Source: Rugalucina vietnamica (taxonomy: Eukaryota; Mollusca; Bivalvia; Lucinida; Lucinidae). Taken from it: a stretch of 64,000 bases of DNA. The position numbers and the translations under genes were made by a program. Of the stretch, positions 45,201-54,889 are shown piece after piece. The first letter of the stretch is position 1; every line of letters begins with the position of its first letter. A model generated the notes under the pieces. It had not been told where the DNA came from and ran no database searches. It saw only the letters and a program-made list of their open reading frames with translations. The DNA lies in NCBI GenBank assembly GCA_964017185.1, contig OZ024870.1, positions 24,203,621 through 24,267,620 on the forward strand. The letters run 5' to 3'.

Positions 45201-46698
45201 TGATTATTTACGGTAGCCAATTTTCTTCATAAAATATAAGTACCTGATGTCTGTAGCATAATACATCAAGACATTTTGGCTAAAAAAAAACCGGTAAAAT
45301 ATTTGAGAAATGGCACAAAATTAATTCTTCAGTCTTCATAAAACACTTTAGTCTTTCTTGCACACCAGATAGAGAAATCCTACATTTTATCCCATGTGAG
45401 AAATTCTTTTCTCACCCTCATTATCTCACCCCGGTCACACCCTGCGTTCAAATGTTCTTTTTTAACACTGATTGTATAGGACGTCACGTAATTTCGTCGT
45501 TAAGCGCACACGTCACAATGACGTCAAAACGTTTTAAATCAAAATGGCAGACGCCGCGATTTTATCATTTTTCTAGGTAAATAGTATAAAAATCAATCTT
45601 CGCTGCATTAAGGTTAGCAAGAAAACGAATCCATCATTCGTGTCAGGTATGGATAGACAAATCTGTCCCTCGGGTCACAATTTGGCATCACTCGGCGAGC
45701 CTCGTGATGCCAAAATGTGACCCTTGGGACAGATTTGTCTATCCGTACCTGACACTCATGTAAGATTCTTATAATCTATTTTCTGATTGTTGTAAGTACT
45801 TGACCTGCTCAATGTACTTTTGAAAGCTGGTGAAATATGTTTTATCTTAATTTCGTAGAACTGTGTAATTATGAAAACTTATTCTCCACTTTCTAATATT
45901 GCAGGTGACATTGACTAAGCAAACCAAGAATATGGGTAAATTTAGTTCTGTGACTGTGTCCACACTGGAAGATGAGGAGGAGGAAATCGAAGCGGTAAGA
46001 TTGCAGAACCAGTCCATGAAATTAAATATTGTTAAATTCAGGTCAGTGACTGTGGCTGCATTGGGCTGGTAAAGAAAATGACTATGAACTATATATTCTG
46101 CATGGATTTTGTAAAAGGATTTTTTATACGAAATCAGATAGTAATTAATACCGGTATCCTGTTTTTATTGGGTGCTGCATTTCTATATGATCATAGCTGT
46201 TTTCCCCAAAAAATGTTAAAAATGCTGGAAAAGTAATTGAGCCTTCACATGAAAAAAAAAACAATCTGGGTTTCTGACCAGATCTGACACAAACCAGGCT
46301 GTACAGTACAGAAAATAGCTAAAAGCTTCAAATTTTAGATTTAGCAAAAAGAGAGACTATCTATGTAGCGAAAACTAAGGCGCTGATCATCTGTGCAGTA
46401 TCTGCACAGCTTATCTGCGGCTTCATTTTCGCATATATGCCGATTATTTGTTTATTTGTGTATGTGACCACTTGGTTACCAACTTTTTGCATGTTATTTA
46501 TGTATGTACCTCCTGTTGTTACATGAAAATGTTTCCTGGAGAGAATAAAGAATTGAATTGAATCTTTTTGATGGCTCAATTGTGTTTTCTCTTATCATTT
46601 TGCAGAAAGAAATTGCTGACTCGTATGCTGACAATGCCAGAGTTATTGAGAAACAGATGTTGAGAAAAGGAATGAGCAAGAGAAAGCTTATGGAACAG
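33030..46698 (+). CDS. STEEP1: STEEP1 (STING ER exit protein), six exons, last exon not found
   Basis: Exons 33030-33150, 39887-40001, 40878-40919, 41730-41853, 45905-45994 and 46606-46698 join in frame to 195 codons with canonical AG/GT borders. The product starts [14 protein letters not shown] and contains [28 protein letters not shown], the [10 protein letters not shown] zinc-ribbon-like cysteines, [29 protein letters not shown] and [16 protein letters not shown], in the same order as vertebrate STEEP1 (CXorf56, about 222 residues). Known role in mammals: it binds STING, promotes membrane curvature and helps STING leave the ER. Cytosolic/ER location is inferred by homology. The C-terminal 20-odd residues should lie in one more exon, which I could not find up to 64000. 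Intron 1 (6.7 kb) and intron 4 (4.1 kb) are filled with transposons. Confidence 0.95.
33192..33241. repeat. Poly(T) tract just inside STEEP1 intron 1
   Basis: About 50 bases of T with two G, 40 bases after the exon 1 donor. Confidence 0.9.
33362..34034. mobile_element. 673-bp inverted-repeat element with CTGAA target duplication
   Basis: Left end caggtctaagagctgaca, right end its inverse tgtcagctcttagacctg. CTGAA stands on both sides (33357-33361 and 34035-34039). Subterminal repeats of acagtctgtaaatctaaaga occur several times at each end. The interior is AT-rich and non-coding. It lies in STEEP1 intron 1. Confidence 0.85.
34195..34536 (-). mobile_element. SINE family E, tRNA-derived, full-length
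   Basis: On the minus strand the head reads gcacccggatagctcagtcg (A box) and ggttcgaatcc (B box), followed by a body with tgtcaccttccgggcgtggt and a tail of agtaag repeats. The acceptor stem does not close, so it is not a functional tRNA gene. Confidence 0.82.
34624..34808 (+). mobile_element. SINE family F, tRNA-derived
   Basis: gagatagccgagtggttaac (A box), gggttggattcccgc (B box), then tgccgtccttcggatcggga and gttaaagatcc, a module that resembles widely conserved SINE central domains. The 3' end is cut by the 2.7-kb inverted-repeat element. Confidence 0.78.
35836..36068 (-). mobile_element. MITE family A, copy 6 (inside the 2.7-kb element)
   Basis: gccgctacgcgagaaaactg to tctcatgacgcggctc, centre gctgatccgctgtgctgtta / gcacagctgatctacgcc. 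Confidence 0.82.
36427..36689 (-). mobile_element. MITE family A, copy 7, plus a degenerate neighbour to about 36920
   Basis: It runs from catgaggaaactaacaatct to ctctgatgcagcggctc. Its central dyad is enlarged (ggtgataagcggcttatcacc). 36700-36920 looks like a decayed copy (gcactgatcatctgtgg). Confidence 0.75.
37601..38620 (+). pseudogene. LINE (non-LTR) ORF2 fragment: reverse-transcriptase N-terminal part, broken
   Basis: The frame is open from about 37601 ([20 protein letters not shown]) through 38620. It holds the linker between endonuclease and reverse transcriptase, then early RT motifs [39 protein letters not shown] and [14 protein letters not shown], typical of jockey/CR1-like elements. 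Faults: a direct duplication of LLKSLEQ near codons 150-165, loss of the usual segment between DKLK and PIILQ, Cys for Arg in the NYRPISL motif, and truncation before the FDxV and YxDD catalytic motifs. It lies in STEEP1 intron 1 and cannot encode active RT. Confidence 0.88.
38872..38950. mobile_element. 79-bp almost perfect hairpin with a direct duplication
   Basis: Arms 38871-38910 and 38911-38950 match with one mismatch in 40; the centre is gctagc. The word cttgagtatg stands at 38862-38871 and 38951-38960, a 9-10-bp target-duplication candidate, as in Mutator-like MITEs. Confidence 0.82.
39470..39724 (-). mobile_element. Fold-back family B copy (STEEP1 intron 1)
   Basis: cattacgaaaacttgcccat to gacatgttttcctgatg, with gaggcggttctaacgagtac inside. 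Confidence 0.8.
39887..40001 (+). CDS. STEEP1: STEEP1 exon 2
   Basis: Acceptor catttgtttcag, donor AG|gtaggt. It encodes [19 protein letters not shown] and continues to IVYLRR, collinear with the vertebrate protein. Confidence 0.94.
40403..40795 (-). mobile_element. Fold-back family D copy (STEEP1 intron 2)
   Basis: Inverted relative to the others: tagacaaatctgtcc / ggacagatttgtcta hairpin at 40438-40497, ending ctctatctggtgtgcaagaa. Confidence 0.75.
40878..40919 (+). CDS. STEEP1: STEEP1 exon 3 (42-base micro-exon)
   Basis: Acceptor ctgtatttcag, donor AG|gtatcg. It encodes [13 protein letters not shown], matching the family block RPEGIERQYRKKC. Confidence 0.93.
41030..41345 (+). mobile_element. 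Fold-back family B, diverged copy (STEEP1 intron 3)
   Basis: It contains gtgaaatgtataccctctta, ctgggg, ccaaaaacatagattgaggg and ends gcatgggcatgtttttgtaa. Confidence 0.7.
41425..41663 (-). mobile_element. Fold-back family B, second copy in STEEP1 intron 3
   Basis: aaaaaatgcccatgtgatat to acagatacgttttctctgat. Central arms tgtgggtacacggttctaac / gagtacccacaatctatg. Confidence 0.72.
41730..41853 (+). CDS. STEEP1: STEEP1 exon 4
   Basis: Acceptor tgtacatgtag (a pyrimidine-poor tract), donor AAG|gtagga. It encodes [10 protein letters not shown] and VMFIVDGAL, ending IAQPKK. Confidence 0.92.
41973..42074. mobile_element. 102-bp near-perfect hairpin (STEEP1 intron 4)
   Basis: Arms pair cattcattaacattc with gaatgttaatgaatg and ggtcccgaggggagtgttga with tcaacactccccgagggacc. 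The loop is about three bases. Confidence 0.8.
42260..42960 (+). repeat. S1-type degenerate tandem array in STEEP1 intron 4
   Basis: About four units with accataggtaccctataggg, ggtggggctagaggtcaaaa and tctagga. Preceded by gacgggtatatagctttcgc and a (GTTA)n stretch at 42173-42202. Confidence 0.8.
43437..43663 (+). repeat. Two tandem 113-bp units with perfect CRE palindromes
   Basis: Both contain gcagatatgacgtcagaggg or gcgaatatgacgtcagaggg, atcatgcgacatgacagaa and caccctccacgtg. TGACGTCA is a perfect CREB/ATF site, but no promoter evidence exists here. Confidence 0.7.
43701..44413. mobile_element. Fold-back element in STEEP1 intron 4
   Basis: Outer inverted ends share agggttattgcactgatatc. 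Within it is a hairpin with 65-base arms (44160-44224 and 44228-44292) carrying about six mismatches and a three-base loop. A 73-codon frame at 43928-44149 lies inside; it has no recognised motif. Confidence 0.75.
44398..44891. mobile_element. Short AT-rich inverted-repeat element
   Basis: Ends ttattatatagctataaata (44400-44420) and the inverse tatttatagctatataataa (44863-44883). Inside are paired ttttgcactagtgcaatatc and gcagatatcgtctgatatct dyads. It overlaps the right end of the preceding fold-back element. Confidence 0.6.
45355..45775 (+). mobile_element. Fold-back family D copy (STEEP1 intron 4)
   Basis: cttgcacaccagatagagaa to taagattcttataatct. The hairpin 45650-45745 (atctgtccctcgggtcacaa / tgtgacccttgggacagat) is nearly perfect. 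Confidence 0.8.
45905..45994 (+). CDS. STEEP1: STEEP1 exon 5
   Basis: Acceptor ctaatattgcag, donor GCG|gtaaga. It encodes [19 protein letters not shown], the most conserved block of the family. Confidence 0.95.
46250..46568 (-). mobile_element. MITE family A, copy 8, interrupted (STEEP1 intron 5)
   Basis: It starts with caatctgggtttctgaccag and holds ggcgctgatcatctgtgcag. It is broken after atatgccgattatttg by about 110 bases, then ends near tttttgatggctc. Confidence 0.65.
46606..46698 (+). CDS. STEEP1: STEEP1 exon 6 (last exon found)
   Basis: Acceptor cattttgcag, donor CAG|gtttgt. It encodes [16 protein letters not shown] and [12 protein letters not shown], the penultimate part of the protein. 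Confidence 0.94.
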
Positions 46699-47409
46699 GT
46701 TTGTTTTTGCTTGATTCTTGGATGGAATTGTCATCTGTATTTAAAAGATATAAAGATTTGGCTCCCATAAACAGTTTAATTACCCAGGGATGATAAAGTT
46801 CAGGATTACTCAGGATTTCAGGATTTAGCACTCCTGTATGGTATATGTAATTTCATACATACATGTACTAATGTCAAATACAGTTTAAACAGTTAAATCA
46901 GATATTTGTCATAAATTAAGCATACAGTACAGTTGTCGCGATGCTTTGAGCGCACACGCATTTGCGCGTTGCGTGTAGGGGATTATCTTTACTCGCGAGT
47001 CACTCGCGAGTCACTCGAAACTTCGCCCAATCTTGTGCGATCATCTCGCAAATGTGCAAAACCACTTGTCAAACACGTGCGACGTGAATCAGATATGCGC
47101 GTTTTATACAATTTAAACAATCTTGCTCATAAGGTGTCTTGTAAAAATGTTTCATGTTGAATTTTCATGCCCGCCTGATGTCAACATGTACATTTGATTG
47201 CATAGATTGCTGCCTGGTCCAAGTATTCATACTTTATACATGTAGATATCTTCGTACAAAGGTACATGCAGTACAAAGCGACTATGCTAGAGATACATGT
47301 ACATGAAGAATATTCGTCTGACCTGAAGGAAAATTGATACACTGTATATTTTCTATCTAAATAATGAGAAGAAAATAGTGTAAACATTCTTTTTCTCAGT
47401 CTTGGTAAT

Positions 47410-47600
47410 TAAACAGATACACGTAGGAAATGATCAGGAAAAGGAGCAATCAGAAAGAAATTCTTTTACTCCAAAAACCGAGGTGGGAAAAAAAAAATGA
47501 CAATTAGGTACTTATACTTAGAGAACATATCGTAAGCCGAGTGAGCAGCTACTTCCCAATAGGCGGCCCCTCAGTTACCCGAAATTAACTAAACATCACG
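47410..47600 (+). repeat. Dispersed repeat family C, 5' fragment
   Basis: gaaatgatcaggaaaaggag to gttacccgaaattaact, followed by a fold-back family B element. Confidence 0.72.
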
Positions 47601-47604
47601 AAAA

Positions 47605-47880
47605 CATTTCAGTGCAATGTATACTCACTTGAACCCCACTTTTCTAATAGCAAGACTGGGGTATACAGGGGTATACCTCATTTTCTTATTTTTGCTCCAA
47701 AACATAGATCGTGGGTATTCGTTAGAACCGCCTCGCCTCGCGGAGGCGGTTCTAACGTGGACCCACCTTCTATGTTTTGAGTAAAAATTAGAAAAGTTAA
47801 CAAAATCTACAGAAAATTTTCATTTTTACAACTTTGGAAAAATTAGTATATTACATGGTCATGTTTTCGTAATGACTATA
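47605..47880 (+). mobile_element. Fold-back family B copy
   Basis: gtgcaatgtatactcacttg to ggtcatgttttcgtaatg. The central hairpin is gaaccgcctcgcctcgcgga / ggcggttctaacg. Confidence 0.8.
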
Positions 47881-48304
47881 AAAACGTGCATAAATTAGTT
47901 ACTTGGTCCTCGTGGGGAATCTCTAAACACCATTGAATGTAAACACACAAACATTTACAGTATGTCGTGTATGTGTATGTGTCGTATATGCAGCTGTAAA
48001 ACCAACTTGTTAAAACATAAACCTGCGTTATTTTGATTTGTGGTTTTACGTCCCGATTAACAATTTCAGTTACACGAAAAACAAACATTATAAAAAGCAG
48101 GAAAATATAAATAAAACTCCAGTAAGTTCATAAGTGAATACTAGTCTAAACGCAATTTTACGCGGTGGGCTGTGGTTTAATTTACCTAGATGATGGTAAA
48201 AATAAGATAAGCAAGATGAGCCTCAATCATTTTTAGCTTGCCTGCACGAAGTGCACAGAGCTATTGCTGTCACCTCGGTCGTCAGCGTTTACGTGTACGT
48301 CTGT

Positions 48305-49445
48305 AGGGGACCGGAATGTCCGCGGCCCGGAATGTCCGCAAAAAAATTAATTTGTTTTAAATATGTATTAAAACATAAATAATCGTTAAATAAGTCTATT
48401 AAATGCAAAAATTCTGGGAAATAATTTTCATAAAAACAAAAAAAAGAACTTAGAAAAAATTCCTTGCGGACATTCCGGGACGCCCCAAAGGGACCGAAAT
48501 GTCCGCAGGCCCGAAATGTCCGTAAATGTTGTTTTCTCTTTAAACCGATATAATACCCATCTATTATGCTTTATCAATGCGATAAAACAAGTGAATTTTA
48601 AACATAATGACCATTTAACCCACAAACCACGAGTGTCTGATTATAATAAAACATGTTTGACCGTTTGGTTACAATTTCTTCCATGTTTACACAATTGTAA
48701 TTCTGTCGTTTAAATTATTGCATTCCAACGGTAAATTTTAACTCTTAAGTGAGTTTACATCACATAATTCATAGTAATTACCAGTTTTAATAACTATAGT
48801 TTCAATAAAATATCTTGCGGGCATCCCGGACCATTTAGATCGCCCCGCAATGTCCGCAACATTTAAAATTTATACTAAATGAGGAAAACGCTTAATGATT
48901 AAAATGCATGGCATATTATTGCGAAAGTTGAAGCAACTAATGTAAATTATGGTCCACAATGCCTATTATTAACAGATCCGATGACTTTGGTCCCCACTGA
49001 TTTTATTATTGACAGCAAATTATTGATAGCATTATCTTTAAGATATGCTTTGCTTGTGTTTCAACGAACAGTCGGAACCCTTTTAGTTTACACCCTTGTA
49101 ATTCTTACGTAACAAATGCATTTCAACCGGACATCTTCAATGAGTTAACATGACAATATTTATAGTTTTTAACAGATATAATAGGGATAGTTTCAATAAT
49201 AATGTTGCGGACATTCCGGGCCATTTTGGCCGCCCAGCAATGTCCGCAAGATTTAAAGTTTATCACAGATCTGATCACTTTGTTGTTATGTTATGTTATT
49301 TGAATACATCATCTTTAAGATATATATTTCTTGTGTTTCAATAGACAGTCGGGCCTTTTATATGTTTACATGTCTTAATTAATAGTTATTAACGGTTTTA
49401 AATATTTTTTATCAACATAAAATGTTGATGACATTCCGGGTCACG
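48305..49445. repeat. Array of GGAATGTCCGC motif clusters
   Basis: Paired clusters at 48311-48345, 48463-48530, 48816-48862, 49202-49254 and 49425-49445 hold ggaatgtccgc and its inverse gcggacattcc. They are separated by AT-rich spacers of about 150-350 bases. Confidence 0.75.
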
Positions 49446-49671
49446 GGTCATAAGTACTCATAAATTTTCAGAGAATTCCATTCTTGTAACTTTTATTACG
49501 TTTGTTCAATGCCTATCCAATATTAGTCTCTGTATATTAAAAAACAACGTAATTAGGAGCGAAACGGTAGCATTACATCAAAAGGTACAAGTATGCAAAG
49601 ATCAGGAACTGTTTGAAACTGTTTGAAACACTTTTAAGTGTTCAAACTAAATCATATACAATTAATTGACA

Positions 49672-50142
49672 ATGTCCCATATTCACATACATGAACTTTG
49701 GTTATCGAAAACGTTACATGGGAAATAAGAGAAATTAAATGCTGAGTGGCTGCGGAACCAGTGTTTGTATTTGTGTATTGAAAAGGTAAGCGGAATAGTT
49801 CTTAGTCGGTGCAATATCCGACTCTGTGTATTCGTAGCAGGGGGGAATACCTGTCATTATCACCCCTAATAAACAATCCAGGTACAATATCCCATATCAA
49901 ATTCAAATGCGCATCATAGGTGATTATGAGCTCATATGGTTCAAACGACCCGGGGCTATTTACAATTGAAGCCTGTGCAATACGGAACATAGACATAATG
50001 CATGTAAAGCGGTCGATATAAATAAATTCACTTGTGAAATTTCATCAAAAGCACAAAATTGGCATTTTCGCACCAAGTTAGTCGGAAGATTTGTAGCTCC
50101 ATCACGGCATGACTTAAAATTGACGATTAGGCGCCACACACA

Positions 50143-50184
<42 letters not shown>

Positions 50185-50345
50185 GTTGCGGTATTGTTTC
50201 ACCAGTAAACTATTCTGATTCTGAACCATTATTTCGAGGAATCATATAACATGTGCACGTTGACTAGGACGTTAACCAATAAGTTAAGTTTATTTTATAT
50301 ATCTCGTGAAAGGCATATGAAACAAACATGCGTGGCATAAGACGT
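49672..50345 (+). repeat. Direct duplication with CA microsatellite, copy 1
   Basis: It shares tgtcccatattcacat, gttcttagtcggtgcaatat, acaatatcccatatcaaa and aaagcggtcgatataaataa with 51696-52390. (CA)n is at 50146-50182. Confidence 0.88.
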
Positions 50346-50657
50346 ACATATGTCAATTAACCATTAAACATGTGCATAGCGACGATAGCGATGCATTATC
50401 GTCATCACGGCATGACTGATCATAGTTGACTGACAATAAGTTAAGTTTATTTTATATACTGATGCTTATATGTTTTAATGGAATTGCATAAACCACTTTT
50501 CCTGGGTAGGCTCAGACACTCTGGGGTAGTTAACCCGTAATCATATGGTCAGCCTAGCAATTTCTCGTGACCGGACTTGGCGCGGGCCCATATTTCCATC
50601 TGAATATTTAATTTGTCCATACGTGATATAATTCATTGCTTATATTATGACAAAAAC

Positions 50658-51178
50658 GGTAGGTCTAGATAGCGAAAAGAGGCTTTTTCCCGAAAATATG
50701 TGAAAAGAGGCATTTTACCATTAAATAGAGACAAAATATGCGTGAATTCCAATTTTTCCATTTATTTAAGATAAAATATTAATATTGCTTCTTTAAAAAA
50801 TCACGATATCGATGATAATCTTTATTTGTAGAGTCAGTAATGGGTATATTAACCAAGGTGTCATGAGCAATATACGCGTGCCAGCTAACACCTACCGTGA
50901 TAAGTCCCACCTAGTAATTAAAGATGCCCTGTCACTAAGCCATCGCACCTATTTGCCAACGTTTAATATTTCAGAAATTCTTGCATTATGGCATGCTGCT
51001 ACTATCGTACTCTCTGAAATAACTAATTTATATTGCATCAGGAGCCTATAATCTCTTATAGGCTCCTGATTGCATCATATGCATCATAAACGACTATTTT
51101 GGCATTCAAACACCTCTTTTCGCATCTTTTCGCATCTTTCCGCAAAAAGAGCCTCTTTTCGCTATCTAGTCCCACCCT
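50658..51178. mobile_element. 521-bp hAT-like non-autonomous element
   Basis: The ends share ctagatagcgaaaagaggc in inverted orientation, and gacaaaaac abuts both sides (50649-50657 and 51179-51187), consistent with the 8-bp duplication of hAT elements. The right end reads CAGGGTGGG inward, as in many hAT ends. Internal repeats of cttttcgcatc sit near the right end, and a small palindrome (aggagcctata) near 51040-51065. It is non-coding. Confidence 0.8.
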
Positions 51179-51499
51179 GACAAAAACACTGCTGGTAAAA
51201 CTGAAAAAATATATCAGTTTCTGTGTGGTTTTGAAAGCTGCAGAATTGTTTAACACAATGTTCTAGCATTCTAGGACATGATAGTTCGCGCAAGTACATG
51301 CACTTCTCTCTAAGTAAAGGTTTCTACTTGTAAAATGATAGTGTTATCAACCTAATCTTCTAGGTGTGAACATAGGTATTTGTTTGTGATAAATACAAGG
51401 TGTGAACACACGTATTTGTTTTCTGAATGACGATTTTCCTATCACTCAATCTTACTCAAAGTGTCATTTTACTTAGTATAAATACCAAACTGTTAATTC

Positions 51500-51580
51500 A
51501 ATTTTTCCTCATCTCTGTTTTTGGAGTGGACATTTCTTTCTGGTTGCACCATTTCCTGATCATTACCTACTTTTATCTTT
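51500..51580 (-). repeat. Dispersed repeat family C, terminal stub
   Basis: tttttggagtggacatttct and cctgatcattacctactttt match the inverted family end. Confidence 0.6.
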
Positions 51581-51695
51581 ATAAAGCTTCTCTAATTCTG
51601 GTTCCAGGAACGGACTTTATTATTGTTACTATTATTTCTTGATTAATGATAATGCTACGAATGCGATCCGGCTGAGAGAGTGTGCTGGTCGTGTT

Positions 51696-52118
51696 TATGG
51701 AACATTTCCCATATTCACATTCATGGACTTTGGATATCGAAAACGTTACATGGGAAATAAGGGGAATTTAATGCTTCGTGGCTGCAAAACCAATGCCACC
51801 TCCGTGAGTGTATTTGTGTATTGGAAAGGTACGCGGAATAGTTCTTAGTCGGTGCAATATCCGACTCTGTGTATTCGTAACAGGGGAATACCCCTCACTA
51901 TCACCCCTAATAAACAATCCAGGTACAATATCCCATATCAAATGCGTATTATGAGCTCATATGGTTTAAACGACCCGAGGCTATTTACTGTGCAATACGG
52001 AGTATAGACATAATGCATGTAAAGCGGTCGATATAAATAAATTCACTTGTGAAACCTTAAAAGCACAAAATTGTAATTTTCGCACCAAGTTGGAAGATTT
52101 GTAGCTCCGTCACGGCAT

Positions 52119-52162
<44 letters not shown>

Positions 52163-52390
52163 GGTGCGGTATTGTTTCACCAGTAAAATATTCTGATTCT
52201 GAACCATCATGTCGAGGAATCATTAAACATGGGCATGGCAACGTTATGCTTTATCACGGCATGACTGAAAATTGTTGACTTGGACGTTAACCAATAAGTT
52301 ATGTTTAATTTATATATTTCGTGAAAGGCATATGAAACAAACATTCGTGACATAAGACAGTCATACATGTATGTCAATTAACCACTAAAC
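51696..52390 (+). repeat. Direct duplication with CA microsatellite, copy 2
   Basis: Same landmarks about 2.02 kb downstream, with small deletions. (CA)n is at 52124-52159. Confidence 0.88.
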
Positions 52391-52499
52391 ATACGCGACC
52401 AATACGTTTGCGCGAAGGCTTTTGCGCGACTTTTGTATGCATACGTTTGAGCGAATGTTTTACCACTTTCACTCTACATTTGCGCGATTATACATTCTT

Positions 52500-52640
52500 A
52501 TCTAGGTGATTATGAGCTAATATGTTTCAAACGACCAAGGGCTAAATTTACAATTGAAGCCTGTGCAATACGGAACATAGACATAATAATGTATGTAAAG
52601 CGGTCCACGTTTGAAACTTCATTAAGTACAAGACTGCCAT
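52500..52640 (+). repeat. Third, partial copy of the same duplicated unit
   Basis: taggtgattatgagctaata, caattgaagcctgtgcaata and cggaacatagacataat match copy 1 near 49915-50000. It is preceded by a gcgcgaa-rich stretch (52395-52495). Confidence 0.75.
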
Positions 52641-53889
52641 TTTCACACGATTTGAACAGGCTGTGCCAAAGACCACTTATCGTCCGTCAAAAATACTATC
52701 TCGCTCCGACATTCGGTTAGGATTTTGCAAAGTTGCTTCGCATTGACATTATCTCCTTTTGAAAAAAAAATAATAATCAAATAGTAAACTTTAACCATTC
52801 ATTAAAGCTTTTCCTTTAAATGTATCGAACGTTTTTATTGTGAATCGTTTGGGGCTTCGATTGAAATGTGTGGCAACATTGGCTGCTTAAAACCTCATCG
52901 ATTCGAAAGAAAAATGGCATACAATTTGTAATGTGATTTTCCATTGTAACCAATTTGTTAATGTTGGGCCTGAAAACATCACCCCAGTATGTTGTTCGAG
53001 CAGGAAAATTCGAATTAATTTTAACTAAATGAAGCAATCAGCAATCAGTGATCTATAATACAAAATCTATCTGTAAATCTACTGTCCCTGCAGCAATGCA
53101 ATAATATCTAAAGAAGTAAGTAAGTAATGGTTTATTTAAGTGTCACATATCAAATACAGATACATATACAAATACAACAAAATATACATTTGATACCCAG
53201 CCTGTTAGGCTTACGAGACACTATAATTTGGCATTTTGCCTGTCATAATGATGATGATAATAACTTTAAATAACACGAAGGCAAGTCTAAAATATGACAT
53301 TTACGTTAATTGTCCATGGTATTTACACTATGTACAGAGTTTGTGAATTCTCCGTACATCGAGCCGACTGCGAGCGGGCTACCCAACCCTACTCCAGTGG
53401 AGGGGGAGGTACGATTTATCCAGGCTCCAGATCAGTCAGTGACGACGCACCTGTCTCGGCGTGCGTCTGTTAACAACGGAGTGTTGACTCACTCGCTCGA
53501 TGTTGATTTAAAAATCTATGTACAAGCTTTTTACAGTCATTCATGCATAAACCATTTGCAACCATTTTCTGTTTCCGTATGACGTTAGCTATTAGTGGGA
53601 CGATGAAACACTTTCATCCATGCATGTATCACTAGAATTGTTTAAAGGCATATCTATTACAGATAACGTTATATATACAATTGTACATGTACATGTAATA
53701 AAATAATTTCTGTTTTAAACACATGACCAAGCAAGAGACAACTATTTAAACAAATACTGCGTTGCTGATATTCTTACTTTAAATATGAAATAAAGTAAAT
53801 GACAATAAGGATGTACCGCAATTGAATAAGCTCGAGTTATAGGACTCGTAGTCTATTGCTGGAAGACTTGGTCTCCACACTTTAAACTT
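52641..53889. other. Unannotated stretch with agtaagtaag-type tail sequence
   Basis: agtaagtaagtaatggttta at 53115 resembles the agtaag tail of SINE family E, and the following 250 bases may be retroposon. A 90-codon frame at 53310-53582 (GLPNPTPVEGEVRFIQAP) is not recognised. Confidence 0.35.
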
Positions 53890-54123
53890 GAGCCGTCTCA
53901 TGGGAAAACCAACAATCTGCATAGGCGAAAACAAATACGCAGATCAGCTTCGTGGTAACCGCGAAGCTGATCAGCGCCTTTGTTTTCGCTACTCGGATAG
54001 TAAAATTCCTCTTCTACTAAAATCCGAAATTTCAAGCTTCTAGCTCTTTTCTGTGCTTGTACAGGCCGGTTTGTGTCGGACCTGTTCGGAAACCACATTG
54101 TTGGTTTTCCAACGAGGTGGCTC
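53890..54123 (+). mobile_element. MITE family A, copy 9
   Basis: gagccgtctcatgggaaaac to ttttccaacgaggtggctc. The internal hairpin is gatcagcttcgtggtaa / ccgcgaagctgatc. actt borders both sides. Confidence 0.85.
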
Positions 54124-54699
54124 ACTTGTTAATTCATAAAACTTTAGTAACGCATCAAAAATGATGTGATTTGTATAAAGCGTTATTTTGACCCCGTGCA
54201 TTTTTAAAAGGACGTGTGGCAGCATTCCTTTATAATTCAAACCTATACCTGAAACATGCCATGTTGCAGTTTGCTGTTGTTGAGTGAAATAATAAATAAA
54301 TAAACCTTTTATTTCTTTAATGACATGACTGGTGAAATTGATTTAATATTTTCAGGTAAACGCCCCGCCCACCGAATTCAGTGATTGTTTATATAAGGTG
54401 GGTTAGGGTATAAAACATCTGTAATTGGATTGGTTGAGAGAATAAGGGCGGCGCAAAGTGCAATGCTTGAAATTACCATCGGCCATTAATCAAAAGTGTG
54501 TCATAACTGATTGCACTAAACAGCCTCCTGGTGATAAGCGACTACCTTGGGGGACATAAACGCTAACTTTTTCTAAGAAATTTAAAAATTCTATGAAATC
54601 TTATAAATTAATGTGTTTCCGAAAAAGAGTAAAAAGAACTTCTCACTTCATTCATTTATTTGAAAAGAAAACGCTACATGTTTGTATGCTTGAAACAAT

Positions 54700-54759
54700 C
54701 GTTCGTTCGTTCGTTCATTCATTCATTCATTCATTCATTCATTCATTCATTCATTCATT

Positions 54760-54810
<51 letters not shown>

Positions 54811-54811
54811 G
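54700..54811. repeat. Compound (TTCG)(TTCA)(TTCT) microsatellite
   Basis: The three tetranucleotides follow one another without break over about 110 bases. Confidence 0.95.
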
Positions 54812-54889
54812 TGTCTAATGATCACTCGACATAACAGAAACAGAATCGGAATCAGAATAGTTTACTAGTAAAAAAAATACCGCTTTGTG

